A DNA stretch of 64,000 nucleotides from Gimibacter soli (GCF_028463845.1 NZ_CP116805.1:3282001-3346000), one strand, 5' to 3'. Counted from the stretch's first letter, positions 43,571 to 51,830 are shown. Made by a program: numbers and translations. The notes: generated by a model not told the origin, from the letters alone.

Positions 43571-44068
43571 TCAGGCCTCGTCCACGGGCACATCGGCGAC
43601 CGATGCGGTTTGCGCGGCGCGGAAGGCATCCAGCTTGTCAGCCACGGCCTTGTCATGCAGCGCGATCACGCTAGCAGCCAGGATGCCCGCATTCTTCGCA
43701 CCCGCCTTGCCGATGGCAAGCGTGCCGACCGGAACACCGCCGGGCATCTGCACGATGGAAAGAAGGCTGTCCTGCCCCGAAAGGGCGGCGGACTGGACCG
43801 GCACACCGAACACCGGCAGCGGCGTCATGGCAGCCGCCATGCCCGGCAGGTGGGCGGCACCGCCGGCACCGGCGATGATCACATGCAGGCCGCGCTCGCG
43901 TGCTGTTGTCGCATAATCGACAAGCCGCGCGGGCGTGCGGTGGGCAGACACGATCCGGGCTTCATAGGGAATCCCGAATTCTTCAAGCATGTCGGCTGCA
44001 TGTTTCATGGTCGGCCAATCGGACTGGCTGCCCATGATGATGCCGACAATCGGCTTCGCGTCACTCAT
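43571..44068 (-). CDS. purE: N5-CAIR mutase
   Basis: This 165-residue enzyme moves the carboxylate to the imidazole ring. It has [26 protein letters not shown] and the [12 protein letters not shown] motif with the catalytic His near residue 45-50 and the conserved Ser. Full length. It is the first gene of a two-gene purEK operon on the minus strand. Confidence 0.97.
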   Translation of the reverse strand: MSDAKPIVGIIMGSQSDWPTMKHAADMLEEFGIPYEARIVSAHRTPARLVDYATTARERGLHVIIAGAGGAAHLPGMAAAMTPLPVFGVPVQSAALSGQDSLLSIVQMPGGVPVGTLAIGKAGAKNAGILAASVIALHDKAVADKLDAFRAAQTASVADVPVDEA

Positions 44069-44297
44069 TCACACACCTCGGGTCTGAGAGGACCGGGCGA
44101 CCGCCCGCGATATAAAAAGGCCGGTGAATGAACCCGGCCAACTGCGCGCGCATTATAGGCGGGAAGCCTTCCAATGCAAGCCTAGCCGTTGCCGGGTGCG
44201 TCTTTCGCACGATGCGATCAGGGATTCACACCAGCCCCCATATGGGATAATGATGATAGAAGGAGTTTTGTTCCACAGGATCACGGGCCAACACCGC

Positions 44298-45038
44298 ATG
44301 AAAGTGACCAACAGTTCAGGGGTGACCCGCTACAGCCCCACAGGCAGTGTACGCCGCACCGGCAGCAGCGAAGGTGTCTCCAGCGCCAGCTCGGTTCGCC
44401 GCGTGGAAGACAGCGTCCAGATCCTTGGCGTATCGCCTGAAGAGATCAGCCCGCGTGTCCATCAGGCCATCCTCAGCCTGATGCAGGAAGTGGAAAGCCT
44501 GCGGCGCGAGCTTGAGGAATCGAATCGGCGCCTGCGCGAGATGGAAGACCTCGCCGACCTCGACGCCCTGCTGCCCATCCCCAACCGCCGTGCCTTCGTG
44601 CGCGAACTGAACCGGATGATCGGTTTCGCCCAGCGCTACGGTACGCCTTCAACGCTGATCTTCATCGATCTCAACGACATGAAGCTGATCAACGATGAAT
44701 ATGGCCACGAGGGGGGCGACAAGGCGCTCCTGCACCTCGCCCGCCTGCTGATCGACAATGTGCGTGGCACCGATGTGGTCGCGCGGCTGGGTGGTGACGA
44801 ATTCGGGGTGATTCTGGCACAGGCCGATGAGGCAACGGGCCAGGAAAAGGCCAAGACGCTCGCTGATGTGATCGCCAATTCGCCGATCGAACTTGGCGGC
44901 AAGCCCTACCATCTGAAGATGGCCTATGGCACCTACACGATCAAACAGGATGACGAGCCGCACGAAGCGCTCGATAAGGCCGACAAGGCCATGTACGAGA
45001 AAAAACGCGAAATGAAAGGCGAAGACAACGTCCGCTAG
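44298..45038 (+). CDS. GGDEF-domain diguanylate cyclase
   Basis: This protein of about 246 residues makes cyclic di-GMP. A Ser-rich N-terminus and a coiled coil (about residues 55-90, SLMQEVESLRRELEESNRRLREMEDLA) lead to a GGDEF domain with the intact active site GGDEF and an inhibitory I-site RGTD five residues upstream, so it is likely active with product inhibition. No sensory domain or membrane segment is seen. The start is uncertain: ATGs at 44250/44253 also fit, and none has a strong ribosome site. Confidence 0.88.
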   Translation: MKVTNSSGVTRYSPTGSVRRTGSSEGVSSASSVRRVEDSVQILGVSPEEISPRVHQAILSLMQEVESLRRELEESNRRLREMEDLADLDALLPIPNRRAFVRELNRMIGFAQRYGTPSTLIFIDLNDMKLINDEYGHEGGDKALLHLARLLIDNVRGTDVVARLGGDEFGVILAQADEATGQEKAKTLADVIANSPIELGGKPYHLKMAYGTYTIKQDDEPHEALDKADKAMYEKKREMKGEDNVR

Positions 45039-45072
45039 GGGGCGAACTCTTCCATATCGCATCAAGACTTGA

Positions 45073-45119
45073 CCCCGTTCGCCCTGAGGAGCGCGCCAGC
45101 GCGTCTCGAAGGGCGCTGC
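45073..45119. repeat. REP-like inverted repeat, left copy, beside GIY-YIG gene
   Basis: CCCCGTTCGCCCTGAGGAG leads into GCGCGCCAGCGCG and CTCGAAGGGCG. The outer arms CGCCCT/AGGGCG and the inner CGCG/CGCG can fold as an imperfect hairpin. A related sequence in opposite orientation lies at 45421-45469, so the two flank the nuclease gene as inverted copies. The CCGTTCG..CTGAGGAG..CTCGAAG pattern resembles palindromic repeats scattered in alphaproteobacterial genomes. Confidence 0.6.
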
Positions 45120-45138
45120 ACCGGGAGGCGCCCACTGG

Positions 45139-45420
45139 ATGTTCTTCGTTTATATCCTGAAATGCGCAGACGGCAGCTACTACACTGGTCAAACGGACAA
45201 TTTGGAGCGACGGGTCAATGAGCACCGTCATGGCACCTACTGTGCCTACACTAGCCAGCGGCGGCCTATAGAATTGGTTTTCTCCGAAGCGTTCGAATCC
45301 CGGCACGCAGCGCTGAGTGCAGAACAGCAGATAAAGGGCTGGAGTCGTGCCAAGAAGGAAGCCCTGATCGAGGGCGATTTTGACAGGATTTCAAAACTGG
45401 CTAGCAGAAAGAAGGCCTGA
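45139..45420 (+). CDS. Small GIY-YIG nuclease domain protein
   Basis: This 93-residue protein is a bare GIY-YIG domain: FVYILKCADGSYYTGQTDNLERRVNEH has the GIY and YIG elements (VYI, YTG), the conserved Arg and the later Glu in the AEQQIKGW helix. The ATG follows GGGAGGCGCCCACTGG. The gene is bracketed within 20 bases by inverted REP-like repeats (45073-45119 and 45421-45469), a layout suggesting a nuclease associated with spreading repeats. The family (COG2827) includes DNA-repair-like proteins, but biochemical roles are mostly unknown. Confidence 0.88.
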   Translation: MFFVYILKCADGSYYTGQTDNLERRVNEHRHGTYCAYTSQRRPIELVFSEAFESRHAALSAEQQIKGWSRAKKEALIEGDFDRISKLASRKKA

Positions 45421-45469
45421 GCTGCGCGCTTCGAGACGAGGCTACCGCCTCTCCTCAGCACGAACGGGG
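45421..45469. repeat. REP-like inverted repeat, right copy, beside GIY-YIG gene
   Basis: The sequence starts at the base after the GIY-YIG stop codon. Its reverse complement reads CCCCGTTCGTGCTGAGGAG then a GAGGC/GCCTC hairpin core and CTCGAAGCGCGCAGC, closely matching the left copy at both ends while the central loop differs. The two copies form a head-to-head pair around the gene. Confidence 0.6.
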
Positions 45470-45487
45470 TATACTGGTCAGCGATTT

Positions 45488-45685
45488 TCAGGCGATGATG
45501 TCGGGCAGCAGAAGGTCGCGGAGCTTGGCCATCTGGTCCTTCAGGCTCAGTTTCCGCTTCTTCAGGCGTTGCACCTGAAGCTGGTCGAACGAGGTACCGT
45601 GCTCGAGCGCCGTGATCGCATCGTCAAGATCCCGATGCTCCTCCATGAGAAGCGCCAGTTGCGCCCGAACATTATCTTCGTCCAT
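45488..45685 (-). CDS. DUF465/YdcH family small protein
   Basis: This 65-residue helical hairpin protein has the LMEEHRDLDDAITALE and LQVQRLKKRKLSLKDQMAKL blocks of DUF465 (YdcH-like). No catalytic residues. A second family member lies at 46908-47078. These tiny conserved proteins are of unknown function. Confidence 0.85.
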   Translation of the reverse strand: MDEDNVRAQLALLMEEHRDLDDAITALEHGTSFDQLQVQRLKKRKLSLKDQMAKLRDLLLPDIIA

Positions 45686-45735
45686 AAGTGAAGTATCCCG
45701 CCCTGCCTACTCGGAAATTTGCGCAGTATAGCACC

Positions 45736-46188
45736 ATGAACGATATGAGAGAAGCAAGCGCCACCGCCTTCTGGCACGCATCGAAGGCATTATACGACAA
45801 GCCCGAGGTCATGCGCCTTGCGCTGAAAGCACAGGATCGTGCCGGACGCGACGTCAACCTGATCCTCCTGCTGGCCTGGCTTCACCAGCGCGGCCAGACG
45901 CCCGACGAGGACGGCTGGAAGCAGCTGAAGGCCGAATCAGACAAGGAACGCAAGACGCTCGAAATGATGCGGGGCTACCGTCGCAGCATGCAAGGCAAAG
46001 GTGGATACGAAGAAGCCAAGTCGATTGAGCTTGATGCCGAGCGTTCGGTGCAGGAACGGCTGATCGCCGCGATGGGCGACACCGTCAAGGGCGACCCTGC
46101 CCCGCTGCTGGCGGCCTACCTGAAAGGCTTCAAGGAAGCAGACGAGCTTATGAAGGCGCTTGGTCTTCCGCCTCGCGCCAGCGCTTGA
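45736..46188 (+). CDS. TIGR02444 family protein, unknown function
   Basis: This 150-residue soluble helical protein has the pattern of the TIGR02444 family (FWHASKALYDKPEVMRLALKAQDRAGRDVNLILLLAWL). The start at 45736 matches family N-termini; an upstream ATG at 45688 is less likely. Its 3' end overlaps the convergent ubiX gene by 41 bases. Function unknown. Confidence 0.82.
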   Translation: MNDMREASATAFWHASKALYDKPEVMRLALKAQDRAGRDVNLILLLAWLHQRGQTPDEDGWKQLKAESDKERKTLEMMRGYRRSMQGKGGYEEAKSIELDAERSVQERLIAAMGDTVKGDPAPLLAAYLKGFKEADELMKALGLPPRASA

Positions 46189-46741
46189 CGTCCGGGTGAT
46201 TGAACCCGAAAAGGTCCAGCACCCGGGCAACCGACTGGGTGACGATCTCGTCAATCGTTTTGGGTTTCGTGTAGAAAGCCGGTACCGGCGGCACGATCAC
46301 CGCCCCCATCTCGGATAGTGATGTCATGGTGCGCAGATGCCCCGTGTGGAACGGCGTTTCGCGCACCATCAGCACCAGCCTGCGGCGTTCCTTCAGCACA
46401 ACATCTGCCGCGCGCGACACAAGGCTCGTTGTCACGCCCGTCGCGATTTCCCCCATCGTCTTGATCGAACAGGGGGCGATCAGCATGCCGCGTGTGCGGA
46501 AGGAGCCCGAGGCAATCGCCGCGCCGATATCCTTCACCGGATAAATCGTGTGGGCAAGCGCCTGAACGGCCTTCAGGGAAATGTCGGTCTCTTCCATCAG
46601 GGTGCGTTCGGCAGCCTTCGACATCACGAGATGCGCCTCGGCACCGAGGTCGCGCAGCATCTCGAGCGCCCGGATGCCATAGACGATCCCGCTTGCCCCC
46701 GTGATGGCCACAATCATCCGGCGGTCCTGAGTCTCGCTCAT
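46148..46741 (-). CDS. ubiX: Flavin prenyltransferase UbiX
   Basis: This 197-residue enzyme prenylates FMN to make the cofactor of the UbiD decarboxylase in ubiquinone synthesis. Motifs: VAITGASGIVYGIRALEML, the SGSFRTRGMLIAPCSIKTMGEIATG block and RETPFHTGHLRTM. AAAGGA lies 10 bases before the ATG at 46741. No ubiD is in the window. Confidence 0.95.
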   Translation of the reverse strand: MSETQDRRMIVAITGASGIVYGIRALEMLRDLGAEAHLVMSKAAERTLMEETDISLKAVQALAHTIYPVKDIGAAIASGSFRTRGMLIAPCSIKTMGEIATGVTTSLVSRAADVVLKERRRLVLMVRETPFHTGHLRTMTSLSEMGAVIVPPVPAFYTKPKTIDEIVTQSVARVLDLFGFNHPDVKRWREAEDQAPS

Positions 46742-46907
46742 TGGGTGAAGGTCCTTTTTCCCATGCGGCATTCTACGGCAAAGAATCCCAGTTAATACGA
46801 TGGAATGTTACACTTTTTCGATTGGTAACAAAATTTTCCGTGACAAGCCCGCCCTTCGGATGTTGGAATCAAGGCCTCTTTGAAACAAACAAGAAGGAGA
46901 GACGGGA

Positions 46908-47078
46908 ATGAGCCTTCAAACGCATGTCGAGAGCCTGACTGCGAAACACGCCGAGATCGAAGAGATCATTACCCGAGAAGAACACCGACCTAATCCCGAT
47001 ACCATCAGACTCATGCAGCTGAAGCGCAAGAAGCTCCGCATCAAGGAAGAGCTGAACAAGCTCGTGGTGCGGCACTGA
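46908..47078 (+). CDS. DUF465/YdcH family small protein
   Basis: This 56-residue protein begins MSLQTHVESLTAKHAEIEEII and ends with the Lys-rich RLMQLKRKKLRIKEELNKL block characteristic of DUF465. AAGGAGAGACGGGA directly precedes the ATG, an unusually good ribosome site, and a strong terminator follows 30 bases after the stop, so it is probably transcribed alone. It is a paralogue of the protein at 45488-45685. Function unknown. Confidence 0.85.
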   Translation: MSLQTHVESLTAKHAEIEEIITREEHRPNPDTIRLMQLKRKKLRIKEELNKLVVRH

Positions 47079-47107
47079 TCAGCGTCTAGGTCGGGACCTT
47101 ATGAAAG

Positions 47108-47135
47108 AAAAAGCGCAGGAAATCCTGCGCTTTTT
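47108..47135. terminator. Bidirectional terminator between DUF465 gene and trcR
   Basis: AAGCGCAGGA (47111-47120) pairs perfectly with TCCTGCGCTT (47123-47132), with an A run before and a T run after. It serves the plus-strand DUF465 gene and the minus-strand trcR gene. Confidence 0.92.
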
Positions 47136-47165
47136 GCATTTTGAGCGGCCTGTGTAGCCAGCAGA

Positions 47166-47762
47166 TCAGGCCTCGCCTTCACCTTCCGGTGCTTCAGCGG
47201 CGGGCGCTTCAGCCTCGGCTTCCGGCTTCACATCGGTCTTCTTGCGGCGCTCGGCAGCCAGGCGCACGGCGGCGTCAAGTTCGCTCTGTTTGCAAAGGCC
47301 AAGGCCAACCGGATCCTGCGGCTTGATATTCTGCGCGTTCCAGTGGCTCTTCTCGCGGATCGCCTGAATGGTCGGCTTGGTGGTGCCGACAAGGCGGCTG
47401 ATTGCCAGGTCCGAAAGCTCGGGATGGTGACGCACGAGCCATGCGATGGCATCGGGCTTGTCCTGACGCTTCGAGACCGGCGTGTAGCGCGGACCCTTGG
47501 TGCGCGGCAGTGCCTTCACATCGTCTTCACGCAGCTTCAGGCGCGCACCTTCGTCAGCGGCGCAGCGGTCGATTTCAGCCTGTGTCAGCTGACCGTTCGC
47601 GGTCGGGTCCTGACCCACGATATGGGTGCCGACGGTGCCGTCCGCGATGCCTTGGATCTCCAGCTCATGCAGGCCGCAAAACTCGGCAATCTGGCGGAAG
47701 GTCAGGGCCGTATTGTCAACGAGCCAGACGGCGGTTGCCATGGGCATCAGGGGTTGGGTCAT
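47166..47762 (-). CDS. trcR: Cell-cycle transcriptional regulator TrcR (DUF1013)
   Basis: This 198-residue regulator is typical of alphaproteobacteria. The family blocks are plain: PLMPMATAVWLVDNTALTFRQIAEFC, KLREDDVKALPRTKGPRYTPVSKRQDKPDAIAWLVRHHPEL and IGTTKPTI-like LVGTTKPTIQAIREKSHW. An acidic, Ala-rich tail ends the protein. A conserved role in cell-cycle transcription is known for the family. A 17-base palindrome lies about 123 bases upstream (47885-47901). Confidence 0.93.
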   Translation of the reverse strand: MTQPLMPMATAVWLVDNTALTFRQIAEFCGLHELEIQGIADGTVGTHIVGQDPTANGQLTQAEIDRCAADEGARLKLREDDVKALPRTKGPRYTPVSKRQDKPDAIAWLVRHHPELSDLAISRLVGTTKPTIQAIREKSHWNAQNIKPQDPVGLGLCKQSELDAAVRLAAERRKKTDVKPEAEAEAPAAEAPEGEGEA

Positions 47763-47884
47763 CTGTCTCTATCCTGTTTCAAGTTTATCGGCCGTTTTCC
47801 CAAGGGCGGCATGAACAACCCATGCAGCCGGGCCCAGACAAGTTTCCTTGCCTGCCCCCAGCGCGATACTCTCTGTCCGGAGGG

Positions 47885-47901
47885 GTGAAACGGCGTTTCA
47901 C
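47885..47901. promoter_or_regulatory. Perfect palindrome upstream of trcR
   Basis: GTGAAACG G CGTTTCAC is an 8-1-8 perfect palindrome in the 216-base gap between trcR and the quinone oxidoreductase gene. It may be an operator for trcR or a short hairpin behind the oxidoreductase gene. No matching regulator is recognised. Confidence 0.4.
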
Positions 47902-47978
47902 TGACCTCTCTTTATCAGCTTGGGGACGGCGTGTCATGGCCTTATGTCGTGCCTATGGAAAGAAATTCCAAGGGGCAA

Positions 47979-48977
47979 TCAGGCCGGCGTCACACTCAGC
48001 ACGATCTTGCCCATATGGCGTGACGATTCCATCAGCGCATGCGCGTCGGACGCCTTTTCGAGGGGCAGAACCGTATCCACAATCGGCTTGATCCTGCCGG
48101 CTTCGATCAGCGGCCAGACCTTTTCGCGAAGGGCCGCCGCCACCGCCGCCTTGAAGCCATTGTCGCGGGCGCGAAGGGTCGATCCCGTCAGCACCTGCCG
48201 CTTCAACATCACCTGCATGATGTTAAACTCGGCCTGCATGCCCCGAAGTGCGGCAATGGAAACATGCTGCCCTTCCACCGCCAGCGCATTCAGGTTGCGG
48301 GGCAGATAGTCACCGCCAACCATATCGAGGACCACATTGACGCCGCGGCCTTCGGTTGCCTTCAGCACGGCATCCACGAAATCCGCCTCGCGGTAATTGA
48401 CGGCAAGGTCAGCCCCGAGCTTTTCGACAAACGCAACCTTGTCAGCTGACCCCACGGTCGTGGCGACCCGGGCGCCAAACGCCTTGGCAAGCTGGATGGC
48501 GGTCGAGCCGATCCCGCTGGACCCGCCGTGGACAAGGAGCCATTCGCCGGAGGCCAGACCGGCGCGGTCAAACACATTGGACCAGACGGTGAAGAAGGTT
48601 TCGGGGATGGCTGCCGCCTCCGCCATCGTCAGGCCCTTCGGGACGGGCAGGACAGAGCCCGCAGGCGCCACCGCATATTCGGCGTACCCACCACCCGAGA
48701 TGAGCGCGCAGACGGCGTCACCTTCCCTGAAGCCGGTGACACCCTCACCGAGCGCTGCCACATGCCCGGCGACCTCAAGCCCCGGGATATCGCTCGCCCC
48801 CGGCGGCGGGGCATAGAAGCCTTGCCGCTGCACCACATCAGGCCGATTGATCCCAGCTGCCGCCACCTTGATCAGCACCTCGCCTGCCCCGGCCACAGGC
48901 ACCGGGCGCGTTGCCGGCTTCAGCATCTCGGGGCCGCCGGGCTTCTCGATCTCGATCGCGGTCATTGTTGCAGTCAT
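47979..48977 (-). CDS. NAD(P)H-quinone oxidoreductase (zeta-crystallin/PIG3 type MDR)
   Basis: This 332-residue medium-chain dehydrogenase without zinc ligands has INRPDVVQRQGFYAPPPGASDIPGLEVAG and the NADPH motif VHGGSSGIGSTAIQLAKAFGA, typical of the quinone oxidoreductase/PIG3 group. The ATG at 48977 follows GGGAGAGACCGA; a longer frame upstream lacks family sequence. It is a monocistronic minus-strand gene. Confidence 0.93.
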   Translation of the reverse strand: MTATMTAIEIEKPGGPEMLKPATRPVPVAGAGEVLIKVAAAGINRPDVVQRQGFYAPPPGASDIPGLEVAGHVAALGEGVTGFREGDAVCALISGGGYAEYAVAPAGSVLPVPKGLTMAEAAAIPETFFTVWSNVFDRAGLASGEWLLVHGGSSGIGSTAIQLAKAFGARVATTVGSADKVAFVEKLGADLAVNYREADFVDAVLKATEGRGVNVVLDMVGGDYLPRNLNALAVEGQHVSIAALRGMQAEFNIMQVMLKRQVLTGSTLRARDNGFKAAVAAALREKVWPLIEAGRIKPIVDTVLPLEKASDAHALMESSRHMGKIVLSVTPA

Positions 48978-49076
48978 TCGGTCTCTCCCTCGTGTTCGGG
49001 CGAAGTCTAGGCGCGTGCCTTGACCGGTGACAAGTGGAGACACCTGCGGCAAGATCACAAGAAACGGAGATACATG

Positions 49077-49271
49077 ATGGATTTCGACGACCTGCCCCGA
49101 AAGAAGACCGGCCCCCTTTTCGATCTTGAAAAGGAAGACATCAGCACGCTGGGCGTCGAGGAACTTGATGACCGCATCCTGCGCCTGAAAGCCGAAATCT
49201 CCCGCGCCGAGACCGCGAAAGCCGCCCGTGGCGCCTCCCGCGCCGCGGCCGAGGCGCTGTTCAAGTCCTGA
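49077..49271 (+). CDS. DUF1192 family small protein
   Basis: This 64-residue protein matches DUF1192: MDFDDLPRKK, then DISTLGVEELDDRILRLKAEISRAE, a helical alphaproteobacterial family of unknown function. CGGAGA precedes tandem ATGs at 49074 and 49077; the second gives better spacing. It stands between the quinone oxidoreductase gene (divergent) and a MarR gene. Confidence 0.85.
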   Translation: MDFDDLPRKKTGPLFDLEKEDISTLGVEELDDRILRLKAEISRAETAKAARGASRAAAEALFKS

Positions 49272-49330
49272 CTTTCGCCCTCAACGAAAGCGCAATTGCC
49301 ATCGGCGCGGAATAATATATAAGCACTTAT

Positions 49331-49813
49331 ATGAATAATATATCCAACCGTACCCTCGGCACCCTGATCCGCCACCTGCTCGCCCATCTCGACGGCGACG
49401 TGCAGGCCGCCTATGACGAACTCGGCGTACCCTTCCGCCCGCGCTTCTACCCCATTGTCCAGTTCCTGCTGGCGAACGGCCAGGCGGGGGTGAATGAGAT
49501 CGCGGCACACATCGGTGTCAGCCAGCCGGCGGCGACCCAGACCCTTGGCGAGATGAAAAAGCTTGGCCTCATTGCAATCGAGCCCGGCGAAGATCGCCGC
49601 CATAAACAGGTGAGCCTGACAGACGCCGGGCTATCGCTCGCCGCGCGCCTTGCAAGCCTGTGGCAAGCCGTGCACACGGCGGCCGACAGTCTCGACCGCG
49701 AGATCGGCACCAGCCTGTCGGATTTACTTGGCCGGACGCTCGAAGCCCTCGAACGGCAATCCTTCCTCACCCGCATTCACGCAGCATGCCCCCCGGAAAG
49801 CGAAAACAAATGA
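49331..49813 (+). CDS. MarR family transcriptional regulator
   Basis: This 160-residue winged-helix regulator has a clear MarR core: ANGQAGVNEIAAHIGVSQPAATQTLGEMKKLGLIAIEPGEDRRHKQVSLTDAG (helix-turn-helix and wing). Its stop overlaps the start of the downstream S41 peptidase (ATGA), so the two form an operon. The peptidase may be its target or a passenger. Confidence 0.9.
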   Translation: MNNISNRTLGTLIRHLLAHLDGDVQAAYDELGVPFRPRFYPIVQFLLANGQAGVNEIAAHIGVSQPAATQTLGEMKKLGLIAIEPGEDRRHKQVSLTDAGLSLAARLASLWQAVHTAADSLDREIGTSLSDLLGRTLEALERQSFLTRIHAACPPESENK

Positions 49814-50781
49814 TCAGACACACCCTCGCTGCCTGCCTTCTTTTCACGTCGTTTACCGGCGCCGCATCGGCTGCCACGCTCACCCCAGCTGACATCCACA
49901 ATGTCGTGGCGAATGCCGCGAACCTCCTTGAGAAGCGCTATGTGGACCCCGATCTGGGCGCCCGGCTGGCGCGGGACATCCGCAACCAGTCAGCCATTTG
50001 GGAAAAAGAACAGGACCCGGAAGCCCTCGCCCGCAAGGTAACCGACTGGCTGCGCGCGGCGTCCGGCGACGGGCACCTCGGCCTCGGCTACAGTAAGGAA
50101 GCCCTGACAGACACCGCAGCAGAAGAAGACTTTTCCGCCGCCGAGATGGACCGCTGGTATGGCCCGCAGATCAACCACGGCATCGAGAAGATCGAGCGGC
50201 TTGAAGGCAATGTGATGCTGATCGACCTCCGCGTCTTTCCGCCGGCCTCGATGGCGGGCGATATATTTTCGGCGGCCATGGCCCTTGTGGCACAAGGCGA
50301 CGCATTGATCATCGACCTGCGCAAAAATGGCGGCGGGGCTGAAACGGTCAATCTGGTGACGGGATACCTGCTGGACGGCGCCCGCCCCTTGAGCGGCATC
50401 TATAATCGCCCAAGCGATACGATGCAGGCCAACGTTTCGCCAAGCTGGGTACCCGGTCGCCGGTTCGGCGGCACCAAGCCCCTTTATATCCTGACCTCAC
50501 ACCGCACCTTCTCCGCCGCCGAGGCACTCGCCTACGACCTGCAGGCGCTGGGCCGTGCGACTATCGTTGGCGAAGTGACCGGCGGCGGCGCCCATCCCTA
50601 TGAGATGCGGCGGGTGCATGACCATTTCACGCTCGACCTGCCGGAGGGCCGGTCGGTCAATCCCATCACCGGCGGCAACTGGCAAGGCACAGGCGTACAG
50701 CCTGACGTGCGCATACCCGCCGACAAGGCCTTGGAAACCGCCTTGCGGCTGGCACATGAAAAACTGGGCCGCGCGGAATAG
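49810..50781 (+). CDS. S41 family peptidase, secreted
   Basis: This 323-residue protein has a signal peptide (MIRHTLAACLLFTSFTGAASAA) and the S41 core: LIIDLRKNGGGAETVNLV, the nucleophile Ser in TSHRTFSAAEALAYDL and GEVTGGGAHP, with a typical N-terminal helical cap but no PDZ domain, like interphotoreceptor-retinoid-binding-protein-like members. The start ATG overlaps the MarR stop by 4 bases. Substrate unknown. Confidence 0.88.
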   Translation: MIRHTLAACLLFTSFTGAASAATLTPADIHNVVANAANLLEKRYVDPDLGARLARDIRNQSAIWEKEQDPEALARKVTDWLRAASGDGHLGLGYSKEALTDTAAEEDFSAAEMDRWYGPQINHGIEKIERLEGNVMLIDLRVFPPASMAGDIFSAAMALVAQGDALIIDLRKNGGGAETVNLVTGYLLDGARPLSGIYNRPSDTMQANVSPSWVPGRRFGGTKPLYILTSHRTFSAAEALAYDLQALGRATIVGEVTGGGAHPYEMRRVHDHFTLDLPEGRSVNPITGGNWQGTGVQPDVRIPADKALETALRLAHEKLGRAE

Positions 50782-50784
50782 ACG

Positions 50785-51138
50785 TCAGCCCTTGTAGAAA
50801 ATGCAGGCGGCCCCTGCCGCGATCAGCGAGAAGCCGAGCGCGTGGTTCCAGCTGAGCGGTTCCTTCAGAACGAGAATTGAGAAAACGGCGAAGACGGTCA
50901 GGGAGATCACTTCCTGTATCGTCTTCAGCTCCGCCGCGCTCATGACGCTGTGGCCGATGCGGTTGGCTGGCACCTGCAGCAGATATTCGAAAAAGGCGAT
51001 CCCCCAGCTGATCAGGATGACCGTGATGAGCGGTGCAGCCTTGAACTTGAGGTGCCCGTACCAGGCGACGGTCATGAAAATGTTGGAGAGAAGCAGAAGG
51101 CCGATGGTGACGGCGGGCACAGGCAGGGCAAGCGCCAT
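50785..51138 (-). CDS. DUF486/DMT-type small membrane protein
   Basis: This 117-residue protein has four hydrophobic helices and the DUF486 pattern (TVAWYGHLKFKAAPL, VILISWGIAFFEYLLQVPANRIG, EVISLTVFAVFSILVLKEPL). GGAG lies 8 bases before the ATG at 51138. Related to small drug/metabolite transporter-like proteins; substrate unknown. Confidence 0.88.
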   Translation of the reverse strand: MALALPVPAVTIGLLLLSNIFMTVAWYGHLKFKAAPLITVILISWGIAFFEYLLQVPANRIGHSVMSAAELKTIQEVISLTVFAVFSILVLKEPLSWNHALGFSLIAAGAACIFYKG

Positions 51139-51303
51139 GATGAACTCCACTGAGGGTCAAGCTGGCGCCAGAATATGGCAGTGATCAGGGAAAGAGAAGC
51201 GGGACGCGGGGCCTTTGCGTGGGGGGAGGGGAAACAAGGCTCGACCGCGCCCCGCGTGAAGTTTGCGAGGAAACGTCAGGAAAATAGGGAATTCAGGGTA
51301 GTT

Positions 51304-51349
51304 CCGTCGCCCCGCCGTTCAGGAGGCAACAACTCCGGCGGGGCGACGG
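51304..51349. repeat. Perfect 14-bp inverted repeat downstream of hsp20
   Basis: CCGTCGCCCCGCCG (51304-51317) and CGGCGGGGCGACGG (51336-51349) form a perfect 14-bp stem with an 18-base loop, starting 17 bases after the hsp20 stop. It may end hsp20 transcription, although no T tract follows on the minus strand; it could protect the mRNA 3' end. Confidence 0.6.
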
Positions 51350-51365
51350 GCAGATGAGACCGGCC

Positions 51366-51830
51366 TCAGGCGGCGTCAGCCTCAATGGTTTTCGGGCCGG
51401 ATTTGGCGGCACCGCGAATGGTCACCTGACGCGGCTTCATGTGATCGGGGATCACGCGCTTCAGGGCCACTTCAAGAAGGCCGTTTTCGAACGAGGCTTC
51501 ACCAACCTGGATCGTGTCCGCCAGTTCGAAGCGGCGCTCGAAGGCGCGCTTGGCGATGCCACGGTGCAGGAAGGAACGCTCGGCTTCTTCTTCACGGCCA
51601 CGGCCGGAGACAATGAGCGTGCCCTTCTCGACGGTCACATTCAGTTCGTCAGGGGCAAAACCGGCAACGGCCAAGGTGATCTTGTAATCATCGTCGCCCA
51701 GTTTTTCGATATTGTACGGGGGGTAGGCTGCCTGGGTCGCGTCGCTCTGGAACGCCGAATCAAGCAGGCGGTTCAGATGGTCAAAGCCGACAGAGCGGGA
51801 CAGGAGCGGGGTAAGGTCGAAAGTACGCAT
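51366..51830 (-). CDS. Small heat-shock protein Hsp20
   Basis: This 154-residue alpha-crystallin-type chaperone holds unfolding proteins in a refoldable state. It begins RTFDLTPLLSRSVGFDHLNRLLD, typical of IbpA-like class A proteins. The alpha-crystallin domain spans about 40-130 (YKITLAVAGFAPDELNVTVEKGTLIVSG, SFENGLLEVALKR). The ATG at 51830 follows GGAGGA, which is the anti-sequestered site of a ROSE-like thermometer. A sigma-32-type promoter lies 100 bases upstream. Confidence 0.95.
   Translation of the reverse strand: MRTFDLTPLLSRSVGFDHLNRLLDSAFQSDATQAAYPPYNIEKLGDDDYKITLAVAGFAPDELNVTVEKGTLIVSGRGREEEAERSFLHRGIAKRAFERRFELADTIQVGEASFENGLLEVALKRVIPDHMKPRQVTIRGAAKSGPKTIEADAA

Noticed and set aside
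51175-51357. 60-codon plus-strand frame near the hsp20 end
   Set aside because: Very Arg/Gly-rich with no ribosome site or known motif, overlapping a perfect inverted repeat.
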